From Clostridium omnivorum (GTDB lineage Bacteria; Bacillota; Clostridia; Clostridiales; Clostridiaceae): a stretch of DNA of 64,000 bases. The notes under the pieces are model-generated. The model did not search any database and was not told the origin of the DNA. It worked only from the letters and a program-made list of their open reading frames with translations. This document shows positions 53,302 to 61,767 of this stretch, piece after piece; position 1 is the stretch's first letter; the number at the start of each line of letters is the position of its first letter. Position numbers and translations under genes: made by a program. The stretch lies in NCBI RefSeq assembly GCF_026012015.1, contig NZ_BRXR01000001.1:2691501-2755500 (forward strand). The letters run 5' to 3'.

Positions 53302-54295
53302 AGAACTTATAGCATTCATAATTATCATTCCACTCTTTCTTTTAGGAAGTTTTTATTTATCAACTTTATCTGATGACAAGCTGCCCTCTTACTCAATAAT
53401 TAATAAATCTAACAAAGGTTCAAGTGTGTTCTTTGAGACCTTGAAAGAGTTTAATTATCCAGTGGAGAGAACCTTAAAATCCATTGACAATTTTGATACA
53501 GATTCTATTCATATAGTAGCTGACACAGGAAACTTTAATATAAATGATGAGAACGTAAAATCCTGGGTATATAATGGAGGAATATTAGTTCATCTTACTA
53601 CAGGAAATCTACACTTACTTGAGTATGGAAAGGTTGATAAGGGAAGTGAAAATATAACTCTATATCATTATGGACAAGGTTTAGTTATTGGCTCAGATGC
53701 CATATTTATTTCTAATAGAGAGCTGCTAAAGAATAAAGGTGGCGCTTATGAGCTTCTAAAAGAAATAGACGGACATGTATTTAAGAAGATATATTTTAAT
53801 GAAGCTCATATGTATGCAGCAGATGCAAATAAAAAATCTCTATGGGACTTTGTGCCTAGAGAAGTTAAGGTAATAATGTATCAGCTTTTATTAATACTAG
53901 CAGCAGTTCTATTCTATAAGGGAAAAAGATTCGGAAAGGTTGTTCCTCTTTATGAAGAAGAGGAAAGAATCGAAAACGAATATATGTATTCTGCAGCATC
54001 CTTATATAAACAAGCAAAATGTTATGATTTAATAGTTGAAAGTTATTATAGAGAACTGCTAAGAAAACTTAATTGCAGTCATGAAGATTTTATTAATTGC
54101 TTTGAAAAGGAAAATATTCAATATATAAATAAAGCAAGAAAAGTATACAACTTTATGAATAAAGTATATAAAAATCCTAAGACAAAAATTAAAGCAAAAG
54201 AGTACATTCAAAATATAGCTACTATTGACCAGTTAACTGGTATCGTAAAGAAAAGGAGAGATTCATATTGGAAAGCGTTGAAAAAGACTCAGTAA
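53282..54295 (+). CDS. DUF4350 membrane protein
   Basis: 337 residues. N-terminal membrane segment (about 9-27), an extracytoplasmic DUF4350 domain (SNKGSSVFFETLKEFNYPVE, IVADTGNFNINDENVKSWV), a second segment (about 198-214) and a helical cytoplasmic tail. The start follows GAGGTGAT. It overlaps the MoxR gene by 28 bases, a strong sign of coupled translation. Confidence 0.8.
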   Translation: MKKKASKELIAFIIIIPLFLLGSFYLSTLSDDKLPSYSIINKSNKGSSVFFETLKEFNYPVERTLKSIDNFDTDSIHIVADTGNFNINDENVKSWVYNGGILVHLTTGNLHLLEYGKVDKGSENITLYHYGQGLVIGSDAIFISNRELLKNKGGAYELLKEIDGHVFKKIYFNEAHMYAADANKKSLWDFVPREVKVIMYQLLLILAAVLFYKGKRFGKVVPLYEEEERIENEYMYSAASLYKQAKCYDLIVESYYRELLRKLNCSHEDFINCFEKENIQYINKARKVYNFMNKVYKNPKTKIKAKEYIQNIATIDQLTGIVKKRRDSYWKALKKTQ

Positions 54296-55233
54296 AAGAA
54301 TTGGTAGAAAAAATAAATGCAGAGCTAAAAAAGGTAATTGTGGAACAGGATGAGCTTATAGAACATTGCATTATAAGTTTAATTTCAGGTGGTCACGTAC
54401 TGCTGGAAGGAGTACCAGGACTTGCTAAGACCTTAATGGTAAGAGCTCTTGCTAAAACTCTTTCTTTAGATTTTAAAAGAATTCAATTTACACCTGATCT
54501 TATGCCAGCGGATGTAACTGGTACTAAAGTATTTAATATGCAGACTAGAGAATTTGAATTAAAAAAAGGACCTATATTTACTAATTTTTTATTAGCTGAT
54601 GAAATTAACCGTACTCCGCCTAAAACCCAAGCAGGACTTCTTGAATCCATGGCGGAAGGTACAGTGTCTATTGATGGTGATATGCTTCAGCTACCTACTC
54701 CATATATGGTGTTTGCTACACAAAACCCATTAGAGTATGAAGGTACATATCCGCTTCCAGAGGCACTGGTAGATAGATTCCTTATGAAAATTATGATAGA
54801 TTATCCCTCACTGGCTGCTGAAAAAGAAGTACTAAAACGTCATAATGAAGGCTTTTCCAGTATGGATTTAGACAGCAGTAATATAAATGTTGTTTGCACA
54901 GCTGAGGACATTCTAAGCTGCAGACAGCAGGTTCAAAAGGTTAAAATTGATGATGAACTTATGCAGTATATAGTAAACATTGTAGCAGAGACAAGAAATA
55001 GTCCTGTAATTGATATTGGAAGTTCACCAAGAGGTTCTATTGCACTGCTTCAATGTTCTAAAGCCTCAGCAGCATATAATGGCAGAGAATATGTAATACC
55101 TGAGGATATTAAAAGTATGGCAATTCCAACTCTGAGACACCGTATAGTACTTAAGCCGGAACTAGAATTAGAAGGGGTAAAACCTGAACAAGCAATTAAT
55201 GAGATACTTTCCAAAGTTAAAGTGCCTAGATAG
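54268..55233 (+). CDS. MoxR-type AAA+ ATPase
   Basis: 321 residues, cytoplasmic. Walker A GVPGLAKT (48-55), Walker B LLADE (108-112), sensor 1 ATQNP, arginine-finger region PEALVDRF and sensor 2 SSPRGSIAL. MoxR ATPases act as chaperones for the VWA/DUF58 partner, often in assembly of surface complexes. It starts with TTG at 54268, seven bases after AAAAGGAGAG. Confidence 0.92.
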   Translation: MESVEKDSVKELVEKINAELKKVIVEQDELIEHCIISLISGGHVLLEGVPGLAKTLMVRALAKTLSLDFKRIQFTPDLMPADVTGTKVFNMQTREFELKKGPIFTNFLLADEINRTPPKTQAGLLESMAEGTVSIDGDMLQLPTPYMVFATQNPLEYEGTYPLPEALVDRFLMKIMIDYPSLAAEKEVLKRHNEGFSSMDLDSSNINVVCTAEDILSCRQQVQKVKIDDELMQYIVNIVAETRNSPVIDIGSSPRGSIALLQCSKASAAYNGREYVIPEDIKSMAIPTLRHRIVLKPELELEGVKPEQAINEILSKVKVPR

Positions 55234-55250
55234 AGAGCAGGGTGATAATA

Positions 55251-56564
55251 TTGGGTATTACCAAAAGGTTTATATATTTATTAGCAGCAGGTATATTAGT
55301 ACTTCTACTTAGCTTGTTCTTAAATACTTCATTAACTTTTTTTATTCTATATAACTTAATATGTGCTTCTACACTTATAATTGATTATTTAATATCTCCT
55401 AAGGAGGAGCTTATTGATATAGAGCGCCTTGGGACTAAAAGTCTCTCTATTTATGAAAAAGAGCCTATACTTATAAGTGTCTATAACAAGAGTGATTATA
55501 AGCTCAATATGGAACTCATTGATGAAATTCCAGATTTTCATTTTAAATGTGACAGTAAGTTAATGAAAGTTCTTATTCCGCCCCACGAAAAGCAAAAGCT
55601 TCAGTATTATGTGATTCCAACAAAAAGGGGAGCTTACAGCTTTCAGGCCATACATGTGAAGTTTAAGGGAAGACTTGGTTTATGTACAAAGCAATTTATG
55701 CTTAAATTGCCTAGGGAATATAAGGTATACCCAAATCTAAAAAATTTGCGAAAATATAGATTGAGTATCTGTAATAACAGGCAATTTAAACAAGGCCAAA
55801 GAAGTATTAAAATGCTTGGAAGGGGCACATCCTTTGAGAGCTTAAGAGAGTACGTCCCAGGAGATGAATACAGAAAGATAAATTGGCCAGCTACTGCCAG
55901 AGGTAATAAACCAATAATCAATCAATACGAGCCAGAAAAAAATCAACACGTACATATTATGATTGATACAGGAAGGCCAATGGGATATACAGTGAGAGGT
56001 CATAGAAAGCTTGATTTAGCAGTAAATACAGCTTTAGTGCTATCTGATATAGTAAATCAAAATGGGGATAAATCTGCATTATTATTATTTAATACAGAGG
56101 TAAACAATATGATAATGCCTGGTAAGGGTGCTGGACATAGAAATAAGCTACTGGAAGCACTTTATCATATTGAGTCTAATAAGCAAACTTCAAATTACGA
56201 AGATGCCTTTTATTACTTCAAGAAGAAAGAAAGGCATAGAAGCATAGTGTTTTTATTTACTGATTTTGATACTTTAGAAGAAGCTGAAGATATATTAAAG
56301 GTTTTGCCAATGATATCTAAGAATAATCTTGTAGTTTTGATACTTATTAGAAATGAAAAACTTGAGAATATAAGTGAACTTAATGTGAAAAATACTGAGG
56401 ACTTATTTAGAAAAGGAGTTTCAATTGAACTTCTTGAGGAAAGAAGAAAAATAATAAGCATATTGAATAAAAGAGGAGTACTATGTATTGAATGTGAAGC
56501 AGAAAAGTTAGAGTATACTGCTATAAATAAATACATTCAGGTAAAGAACAAATCTTATTTTTAA
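55251..56564 (+). CDS. DUF58 (VWA-like) membrane protein
   Basis: About 437 residues. Two hydrophobic segments lie near the N-terminus, then a beta-rich domain, then the DUF58 signature EYVPGDEYRKINWPATARGN and a VWA-like fold with a partial MIDAS (MIDTGRPMG). It is the standard partner of the preceding MoxR ATPase. The start is either the TTG at 55251, four bases after GGTGAT, or the GTG at 55242, which would lie inside the ribosome site; I prefer TTG. Last gene of the operon. Confidence 0.88.
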   Translation: MGITKRFIYLLAAGILVLLLSLFLNTSLTFFILYNLICASTLIIDYLISPKEELIDIERLGTKSLSIYEKEPILISVYNKSDYKLNMELIDEIPDFHFKCDSKLMKVLIPPHEKQKLQYYVIPTKRGAYSFQAIHVKFKGRLGLCTKQFMLKLPREYKVYPNLKNLRKYRLSICNNRQFKQGQRSIKMLGRGTSFESLREYVPGDEYRKINWPATARGNKPIINQYEPEKNQHVHIMIDTGRPMGYTVRGHRKLDLAVNTALVLSDIVNQNGDKSALLLFNTEVNNMIMPGKGAGHRNKLLEALYHIESNKQTSNYEDAFYYFKKKERHRSIVFLFTDFDTLEEAEDILKVLPMISKNNLVVLILIRNEKLENISELNVKNTEDLFRKGVSIELLEERRKIISILNKRGVLCIECEAEKLEYTAINKYIQVKNKSYF

Positions 56565-56565
56565 A

Positions 56566-56606
56566 AGAAGTTTACCTCGTGCAAGGCAAACTTCAAAAGA
56601 TTATTT
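56566..56606. terminator. Terminator between DUF58 and SpoIIM-like genes
   Basis: GAAGTTTACC pairs with GGCAAACTTC with one mismatch; a T tract follows on the plus strand. Confidence 0.65.
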
Positions 56607-57551
56607 TTTAATGAAATAAGGTATTGAAAAGTATACTATCAAAATAATTGCAGTTATTGCCGCAAACAAGAGCTTTATATTAGCAGATATATCAAGTGGT
56701 GTAAAGAAGCCCTCAATTATTCCTGCAATAACAAGCATGATTACAACCCCAGCAATTAATGACACAGCTCGTTTTGCTCCGAAAATTAATGCATGCTTTC
56801 TGGAATATTCCCCAGGAATAATAAGGCTCTTTGCTATCATTAACCCTGCAGCTCCAGATATAAATATGGCTGTAAGCTCAAACACTCCATGAGGAAGAAT
56901 AAGTGACCAATAATTTTTGGGGCTACCATACATATAAATAAGAGCAGTCAGTGAGCCAAGGGTAGCACCATTAAAAAATAATACATAAATAGTTCCAAGC
57001 CCAAGGGTTATTCCAAGAGCAAAAGCCTTTAAGGATACTGTAATATTATTCACCATTATTTGGCTAGATACAAGTGGATAATTCCATTGTCCTCCACTGC
57101 CGGCTTGTCCTGATTTCACTCCTTCAACCATGTTTTGTGGAAGAAAAATCAGTGAATTATCGGTATTGTATATTACAAGGCCCAGGCTTATCAGCGCACC
57201 GGCTAGAAAAAACAAGAAGGATATTATAATATATAAGCGTTCTTCTTTAAGTTTTTTAGGAAATCCATAGCATATGTAACTTAGTATATCTTTAAATGAG
57301 GTTTTATCAACAGCGTAGATATGACTGTGGCATTTTCCAACAATAGAGTTTAAATAAATTACTGTATTACTTTCGGGATAATGGGTTCTAGCATAGGCTA
57401 AATTATGGCTGCACTGTCTAAAAAGCTCAAGGAATTTTTTAATATCTGATGAAGGAAGAGCTTTGACACCTTTTTTATTGACCTTGTTAGAGTAATCCTC
57501 AAGCTCTTTCCATTTGTTAGAATTTATTTTAATAAAATGATCTTCTTTCAA
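56601..57551 (-). CDS. SpoIIM-like (DUF95) membrane protein
   Basis: 316 residues. A cytoplasmic N-terminal domain (about 1-100) precedes the SpoIIM/DUF95 membrane domain with about five segments (NNITVSLKAFALGITLGLGT, PHGVFELTAIFISGAAGLMI). In Bacilli SpoIIM works with SpoIID/P in septal peptidoglycan remodelling; longer relatives like this one are found with RDD and MoxR/DUF58 genes in non-sporulation settings too. It starts with TTG at 57551 after AAGAGGTGAA; the longer frame to 57614 has no ribosome site. Divergent from the RDD gene. Confidence 0.82.
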   Translation of the reverse strand: MKEDHFIKINSNKWKELEDYSNKVNKKGVKALPSSDIKKFLELFRQCSHNLAYARTHYPESNTVIYLNSIVGKCHSHIYAVDKTSFKDILSYICYGFPKKLKEERLYIIISFLFFLAGALISLGLVIYNTDNSLIFLPQNMVEGVKSGQAGSGGQWNYPLVSSQIMVNNITVSLKAFALGITLGLGTIYVLFFNGATLGSLTALIYMYGSPKNYWSLILPHGVFELTAIFISGAAGLMIAKSLIIPGEYSRKHALIFGAKRAVSLIAGVVIMLVIAGIIEGFFTPLDISANIKLLFAAITAIILIVYFSIPYFIKK

Positions 57552-57640
57552 TATTTTCACCTCTTTTACTATTTTAACAGATTCTAGCTGAATGTGTATA
57601 TATAAAAATAACATAAATATCCAATGAAGGGAATGAGAAT

Positions 57641-58333
57641 GTGCAAAAAATAAAGATTACAACGCCAGAAAATATAGAAGTTGAATATACCTTGGCAGAT
57701 CTAGGATCAAGAACTGCCGCTGCCCTAATTGATTCGTTTATTCAATTAGGAGTCCTGTTAGTACTTCTTATAGCTGTACTGCTTTTAAAACATTTTGCTC
57801 CTGGTTTTTGGGAAGAATATTATGGATGGATAGTAGGAATTTCACTAATTGTTGCGATTATAATAGGCTATTGCTATTTTATTTTTTCAGAGCTTACCAT
57901 GAATGGAAAAACCATTGGAAAAAAGGCGCTTAAGCTGAGAACAATAAGGAAAAATGGTCAACCAGTAACCTTTAAGCATTCAGCAATTAGAAATTTGTTT
58001 AGACTATTTATAGATTATTACGGGGTAGGGGTAGTAGTAATGTTTTTCAATAAACAGCACAAAAGAGTTGGGGACTTATTAGCTTCAACTGTTGTAGTGA
58101 CTGAAGATAATAAGGAGCAGCCTATAACTCTTGAGAGTCTTCAAAATGTAAATGAAAATTACAGCTACTATTTAGATGAAGAAGAGAAAGAATTATTAAG
58201 AGACTATTTTCAAAGAAGAGAGAGTTTTGTAGAAGGCTCAAAGCTTAGTGAAGATCTAAAGCAGCACTTCACAAATAAATTTGATAAATTAGGAGTTTTA
58301 GATAAATTTCAGGACTTCATAAATAAACTATAA
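57641..58333 (+). CDS. RDD-family membrane protein
   Basis: 230 residues. The Arg/Asp/Asp motif region is DLGSRTAAALIDSFIQ, and the RDD domain continues with TIGKKALKLRTIRKNGQPV, with four membrane segments in all. A charged helical tail of about 85 residues follows. The function is unclear. It starts with GTG. It is divergent from the SpoIIM-like gene, the usual partner of RDD genes in Firmicutes. Confidence 0.85.
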   Translation: MQKIKITTPENIEVEYTLADLGSRTAAALIDSFIQLGVLLVLLIAVLLLKHFAPGFWEEYYGWIVGISLIVAIIIGYCYFIFSELTMNGKTIGKKALKLRTIRKNGQPVTFKHSAIRNLFRLFIDYYGVGVVVMFFNKQHKRVGDLLASTVVVTEDNKEQPITLESLQNVNENYSYYLDEEEKELLRDYFQRRESFVEGSKLSEDLKQHFTNKFDKLGVLDKFQDFINKL

Positions 58334-58373
58334 GAAATGGGAAATAATATTTTTTGTTACAGTAAAAATATTG

Positions 58374-58401
58374 TTGACACTAAAAATAAAAATGCTATAA
58401 T
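58374..58401 (+). promoter_or_regulatory. Promoter for thrS
   Basis: TTGACA (58374-58379), a 16-base spacer and TATAAT (58396-58401). Confidence 0.8.
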
Positions 58402-58409
58402 AAGTTTAA

Positions 58410-58655
58410 TCAAAATATTTCAAATACTATGATGAGAAGAGTAGACTGTAAAAAACATTTTCAGAGAGAGAATACATTAGCTGAAAGTATTCTTAAATGG
58501 AAACAGTTGAAGACCACCTCAGAGTGACTTTAATAGAGTCCGGTAATTCCGTTATAATTTTTTCAAGTGGCTTATAGTAAAATATAAGCAATTGGGGTGG
58601 AACCACGGGAATTAGTACTCTCGTCCCTTTTCTATTAGGAAAAGAGACGGGAGTT
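58410..58655 (+). promoter_or_regulatory. T-box leader, threonine specifier, with terminator
   Basis: The CAGAGAG motif lies near 58461-58467. The specifier ACC followed by A is at 58513-58516, which reads Thr. The T-box core GGGGTGGAACCACGG lies near 58595-58609. The terminator stem CTCTCGTCCCTTTTC/GAAAAGAGACGGGAG is followed by five T. The codon matches the downstream thrS. Confidence 0.92.
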
Positions 58656-58702
58656 TTTGCTTTTAGTATTTAAAATTGTATAAATAAAGTTTTGAAAGGA
58701 GG

Positions 58703-58779
58703 TAAAAGTCCTAAATGGACTTTTACGGGTAAACTGCCGATGGGAATCGGCAAGCTTAGTTTACCCAGTGCTTCGAGTG
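58703..58779 (+). repeat. Hairpin-rich dispersed element, copy B, in the thrS leader
   Basis: About 77 bases: hairpin GTAAAAGTCC-TAAAT-GGACTTTTAC, then GGGTAAACT ... AGTTTACCC enclosing GCCGAT-GGG-AATCGGC, then AGTGCTTCGAG. It matches copy A on the coding strand but lacks A's extra hairpins. It is flanked by identical TGAAAGGAG nonamers (58694-58702 region and 58778-58786). The second of these is the thrS ribosome site. Confidence 0.8.
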
Positions 58780-58793
58780 AAAGGAGAAGAATT

Positions 58794-60731
58794 ATGATAA
58801 AAATAAGATTAAAAGATGGCTCAGTAAAAGAATACGAAGCTGGAATTTCTATAATAGAAATTGCAAAGGACTTAAGTGAAGGCTTAGCAAGAGTAGCTTG
58901 TGCAGGAAGCGTTAATGGCAAAACTGTGGATTTAAGATATGAAGTAAATGAGGATAGCGATGTAAGTATATTAACATTTGATGATGCAGAAGGAAAATGG
59001 GCCTTTAGACATACTACTACTCATATATTAGCTCAAGCAGTTAAGAGACTTTTCCCAGAGGTAAAGCTTGCTATAGGGCCAGCTATTGAAGAAGGCTTCT
59101 ATTATGATTTTGATAAAGAGGGTTCCTTCTCAGCAGAAGATTTAGAAAAGATAGAAGCTGAAATGAAGAAAATAGTTAAGGAAGATTTAGTTATAGAAAG
59201 ATTTGAACTTCCAAGAGAAGAAGCAATAAAGTTTATGGAAGAAAAAGGTGAGCCTTATAAGGTAGAGCTTATAAATGATCTTCCAGAGGATGCAGTAATA
59301 TCCTTCTATAAGATGGGTGAATTTGTAGACCTTTGTGCAGGACCACATCTTATGTCAACTAAGCCAGTTAAGGCCTTCAAGCTTACTCAAGTAGCCGGAG
59401 CTTACTGGAGAGGAAGCGAAAAGAATAAGATGCTTAGCCGTATTTACGGAACTGCATATACTAAGAAAGCAGATTTGGATGAATACCTAGCAAGAGTTGA
59501 AGAGGCTAAAAAGCGTGATCATAACAAGTTAGGCAGAGAGCTTGAACTATTTATGACAGCTGAATGCATAGGTTCAGGATTACCACTACTAATGCCTAAG
59601 GGAGCAAAAATAGTTCAACTGCTTCAAAGATTTGTTGAAGATGAAGAAGAAAAGAGAGGCTATCTTTTAACTAAAACTCCACTAATGGCTAAGAGTGACT
59701 TATACAAAATTTCAGGACACTGGGATCACTACAAAGACGGAATGTTTATATTAGGGGATGAAGAAAAGGATGAAGAAGTAATGGCACTTAGACCAATGAC
59801 TTGTCCTTTCCAATTCCAAATATATAATTCAAGACAAAGAAGTTATAGAGATTTACCACTTAGATATGGTGAAACTTCAACACTATTTAGAAACGAATCC
59901 TCAGGAGAAATGCACGGACTTATCCGTGTTAGACAATTTACTATATCAGAAGGACATCTTGTTGTTAGACCAGATCAGCTAGAAGATGAATTTAGAGGTG
60001 TAGTAGACTTAGTTAACTATATGCTTAAGACTTTAGGTCTTCAAGATGATGTAACTTATAGATTCTCCAAGTGGGATCCAAAAAATAAGGAAAAATACAT
60101 TGATAATCCAGAAGCTTGGGAAGACACTCAAATTAAGATGAAGAATATATTAGACCATCTTCAAATTAACTATACTGAAGCAGATGATGAAGCAGCCTTT
60201 TATGGACCAAAGCTAGACATTCAATGTAGGAATGTTCACGGAAAAGAAGATACAATTATAACTGTTCAAATAGACTTTGCTCTTCCAGAGAGATTTAATA
60301 TGACTTATGTGGATAAGGATGGAGAAAAGAAACGTCCATATGTTATCCACAGAACTTCTATAGGCTGCTATGAAAGAACTCTAGCATTGCTTATAGAAAA
60401 GTATGCAGGAGCATTCCCAACTTGGCTTGCTCCAGTACAAGTTAAGGTACTTCCAATATCAGAAAAGTATCACGACTATGTTGATAAGGTAGTAAGTGAC
60501 CTTAAGGCAGTAGGAGTTAGAGTAGAACCTGATTATAGAGCTGAAAAGATAGGTTACAAGATAAGAGAAGCTCGTATGGAAAGAATTCCTTATATGCTTA
60601 TAGTAGGTGAAAAGGAAGCAGCTGAAAATGCTGTATCTGTAAGAAGCCGCAAGAATGATGATGAAGGTTCAATGCCACTAGATTCATTCATAGGCAGAAT
60701 AGTAAGAGAAATAGCAAGTAAAGAACTATAA
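58794..60731 (+). CDS. thrS: Threonyl-tRNA synthetase
   Basis: 645 residues. TGS domain at the N-terminus (MIKIRLKDGSVKEYEAG), an editing domain with HTTTHILAQAV and the Cys/His zinc-like site GEFVDLCAGPHL, a class II catalytic core (MRPMTCPFQFQIY-like motif, motif 2 FRNESSGEMHGLIRVRQF, motif 3 IGCYERTLALLIE) and a C-terminal anticodon-binding domain. The frame stays open 34 codons upstream through the hairpin repeat to a TTG at 58692, but that codon lies inside the first ribosome site. The ATG at 58794 follows the second one (AAAGGAG), so I start there. Confidence 0.95.
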   Translation: MIKIRLKDGSVKEYEAGISIIEIAKDLSEGLARVACAGSVNGKTVDLRYEVNEDSDVSILTFDDAEGKWAFRHTTTHILAQAVKRLFPEVKLAIGPAIEEGFYYDFDKEGSFSAEDLEKIEAEMKKIVKEDLVIERFELPREEAIKFMEEKGEPYKVELINDLPEDAVISFYKMGEFVDLCAGPHLMSTKPVKAFKLTQVAGAYWRGSEKNKMLSRIYGTAYTKKADLDEYLARVEEAKKRDHNKLGRELELFMTAECIGSGLPLLMPKGAKIVQLLQRFVEDEEEKRGYLLTKTPLMAKSDLYKISGHWDHYKDGMFILGDEEKDEEVMALRPMTCPFQFQIYNSRQRSYRDLPLRYGETSTLFRNESSGEMHGLIRVRQFTISEGHLVVRPDQLEDEFRGVVDLVNYMLKTLGLQDDVTYRFSKWDPKNKEKYIDNPEAWEDTQIKMKNILDHLQINYTEADDEAAFYGPKLDIQCRNVHGKEDTIITVQIDFALPERFNMTYVDKDGEKKRPYVIHRTSIGCYERTLALLIEKYAGAFPTWLAPVQVKVLPISEKYHDYVDKVVSDLKAVGVRVEPDYRAEKIGYKIREARMERIPYMLIVGEKEAAENAVSVRSRKNDDEGSMPLDSFIGRIVREIASKEL

Positions 60732-60736
60732 TAAGA

Positions 60737-60766
60737 AAACAGGCACCTAGGTGCCTGTTTTTTATG
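60737..60766 (+). terminator. Terminator after thrS
   Basis: AACAGGCAC pairs with GTGCCTGTT, followed by TTTTATG. Confidence 0.88.
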
Positions 60767-60796
60767 TAGCAGTACATACTTTAGTCCGAATTAATT

Positions 60797-61543
60797 TTAT
60801 ATACCTCCACCAGAGGCTTTGCTAGCTAGGCTTTGATTTCTATACTCTTTAGGTGTGAGACCGGTATGCTTTTTAAAAAATCTTGAGAAATAAGTAATGT
60901 GATTAAAATTAAAAGTATAGCTTACCTCACTAATACTCAGATTTGTATAATCCATATAACCTTTTATTGCTGAAATTTTAAGCTCATTTATATATTCTAT
61001 TAAGTTTTTACCTACTTCTTTTTTAAAAGCTGAAGAAAGGTAATTTGGATGTACATTTACATAACTTGAAATTTCCTGTAAAGACAGTTTTTTTTCTATA
61101 TTTGTTCTTATATATTGAATAACTCTGTTGATTAACGGATTATAGTAATATTCCTTATGCCTTTTAAGAACCTTAATAAAATCGTTGAGCATATCGTATT
61201 CTAATTTTTCTGCAGCTTTTATACTAGTGGCTTCATCTATAAAATTAATATAGTAGTCACTGAGTATGAATGCTGTTTCAGCATCAAGGCCTGCGTCTAT
61301 CACAGCACGTGCAAAAATAGTGCAGGAGCCTATTAGTGAATATTTTAGAGAATTAAGAGGCTTTTTTGATAAACTTGCGCGTTCTAGAGCATTTATTTGC
61401 TTTAAAATATCAATACTTGTATTGATATCCATGGTCTGTATGGCTTGTACTAACATTCTCTCAAGTTCATAAGATGGATGAATATAAGACATGTACCTGT
61501 TTTTAGCCATAGTTTGCTCAAGTTTCGTGTAAATGTTTTCCAC
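60797..61543 (-). CDS. AraC-family regulator
   Basis: 248 residues. A helical N-terminal region without a clear cupin (about 1-140) precedes two helix-turn-helix motifs (LSLQEISSYVNVHPNYLSSA, and LSISEVSYTFNFNHITYFSR followed by FFKKHTGLTPKEYR). It starts with GTG eight bases after GAGG. It is divergent from the sugar ABC operon and is the likely regulator of it. Confidence 0.85.
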   Translation of the reverse strand: MENIYTKLEQTMAKNRYMSYIHPSYELERMLVQAIQTMDINTSIDILKQINALERASLSKKPLNSLKYSLIGSCTIFARAVIDAGLDAETAFILSDYYINFIDEATSIKAAEKLEYDMLNDFIKVLKRHKEYYYNPLINRVIQYIRTNIEKKLSLQEISSYVNVHPNYLSSAFKKEVGKNLIEYINELKISAIKGYMDYTNLSISEVSYTFNFNHITYFSRFFKKHTGLTPKEYRNQSLASKASGGGI

Positions 61544-61604
61544 CGCATAATACCTCGCTTTAAACTATATTAAGAAAGTATAACTTTTATTAATATTGTG
61601 TAAA

Positions 61605-61616
61605 AATTGTACAATT
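61605..61616. promoter_or_regulatory. Palindrome AATTGTACAATT
   Basis: A perfect 12-base palindrome between the AraC gene and the sugar operon, just upstream of a TATAAT (61625-61630); a candidate operator. Confidence 0.5.
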
Positions 61617-61718
61617 ATTCCGATTATAATGTCAATAGAATCTTTAAGTTTTCCAGAAAAAGTGCTTAAGCATATAGAGGAACTTAATAGAGAATTGGTT
61701 TGGGTGATATAAGATTAG

Positions 61719-61740
61719 TAACGATCCAATGTAATCGTTA
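61719..61740. promoter_or_regulatory. Inverted repeat upstream of the solute-binding gene
   Basis: TAACGAT-N8-ATCGTTA, perfect 7-base arms, 27 bases before the start codon; an operator or leader hairpin. Confidence 0.5.
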
Positions 61741-61767
61741 TAGATAAAAAGATAGGGGGAAATATTA

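Noticed and set aside
58692-58793. Longer thrS start at TTG 58692
   Set aside because: The TTG lies inside a ribosome site and the encoded 34 residues derive from the hairpin repeat; the ATG at 58794 has its own AAAGGAG and begins the conserved TGS domain.
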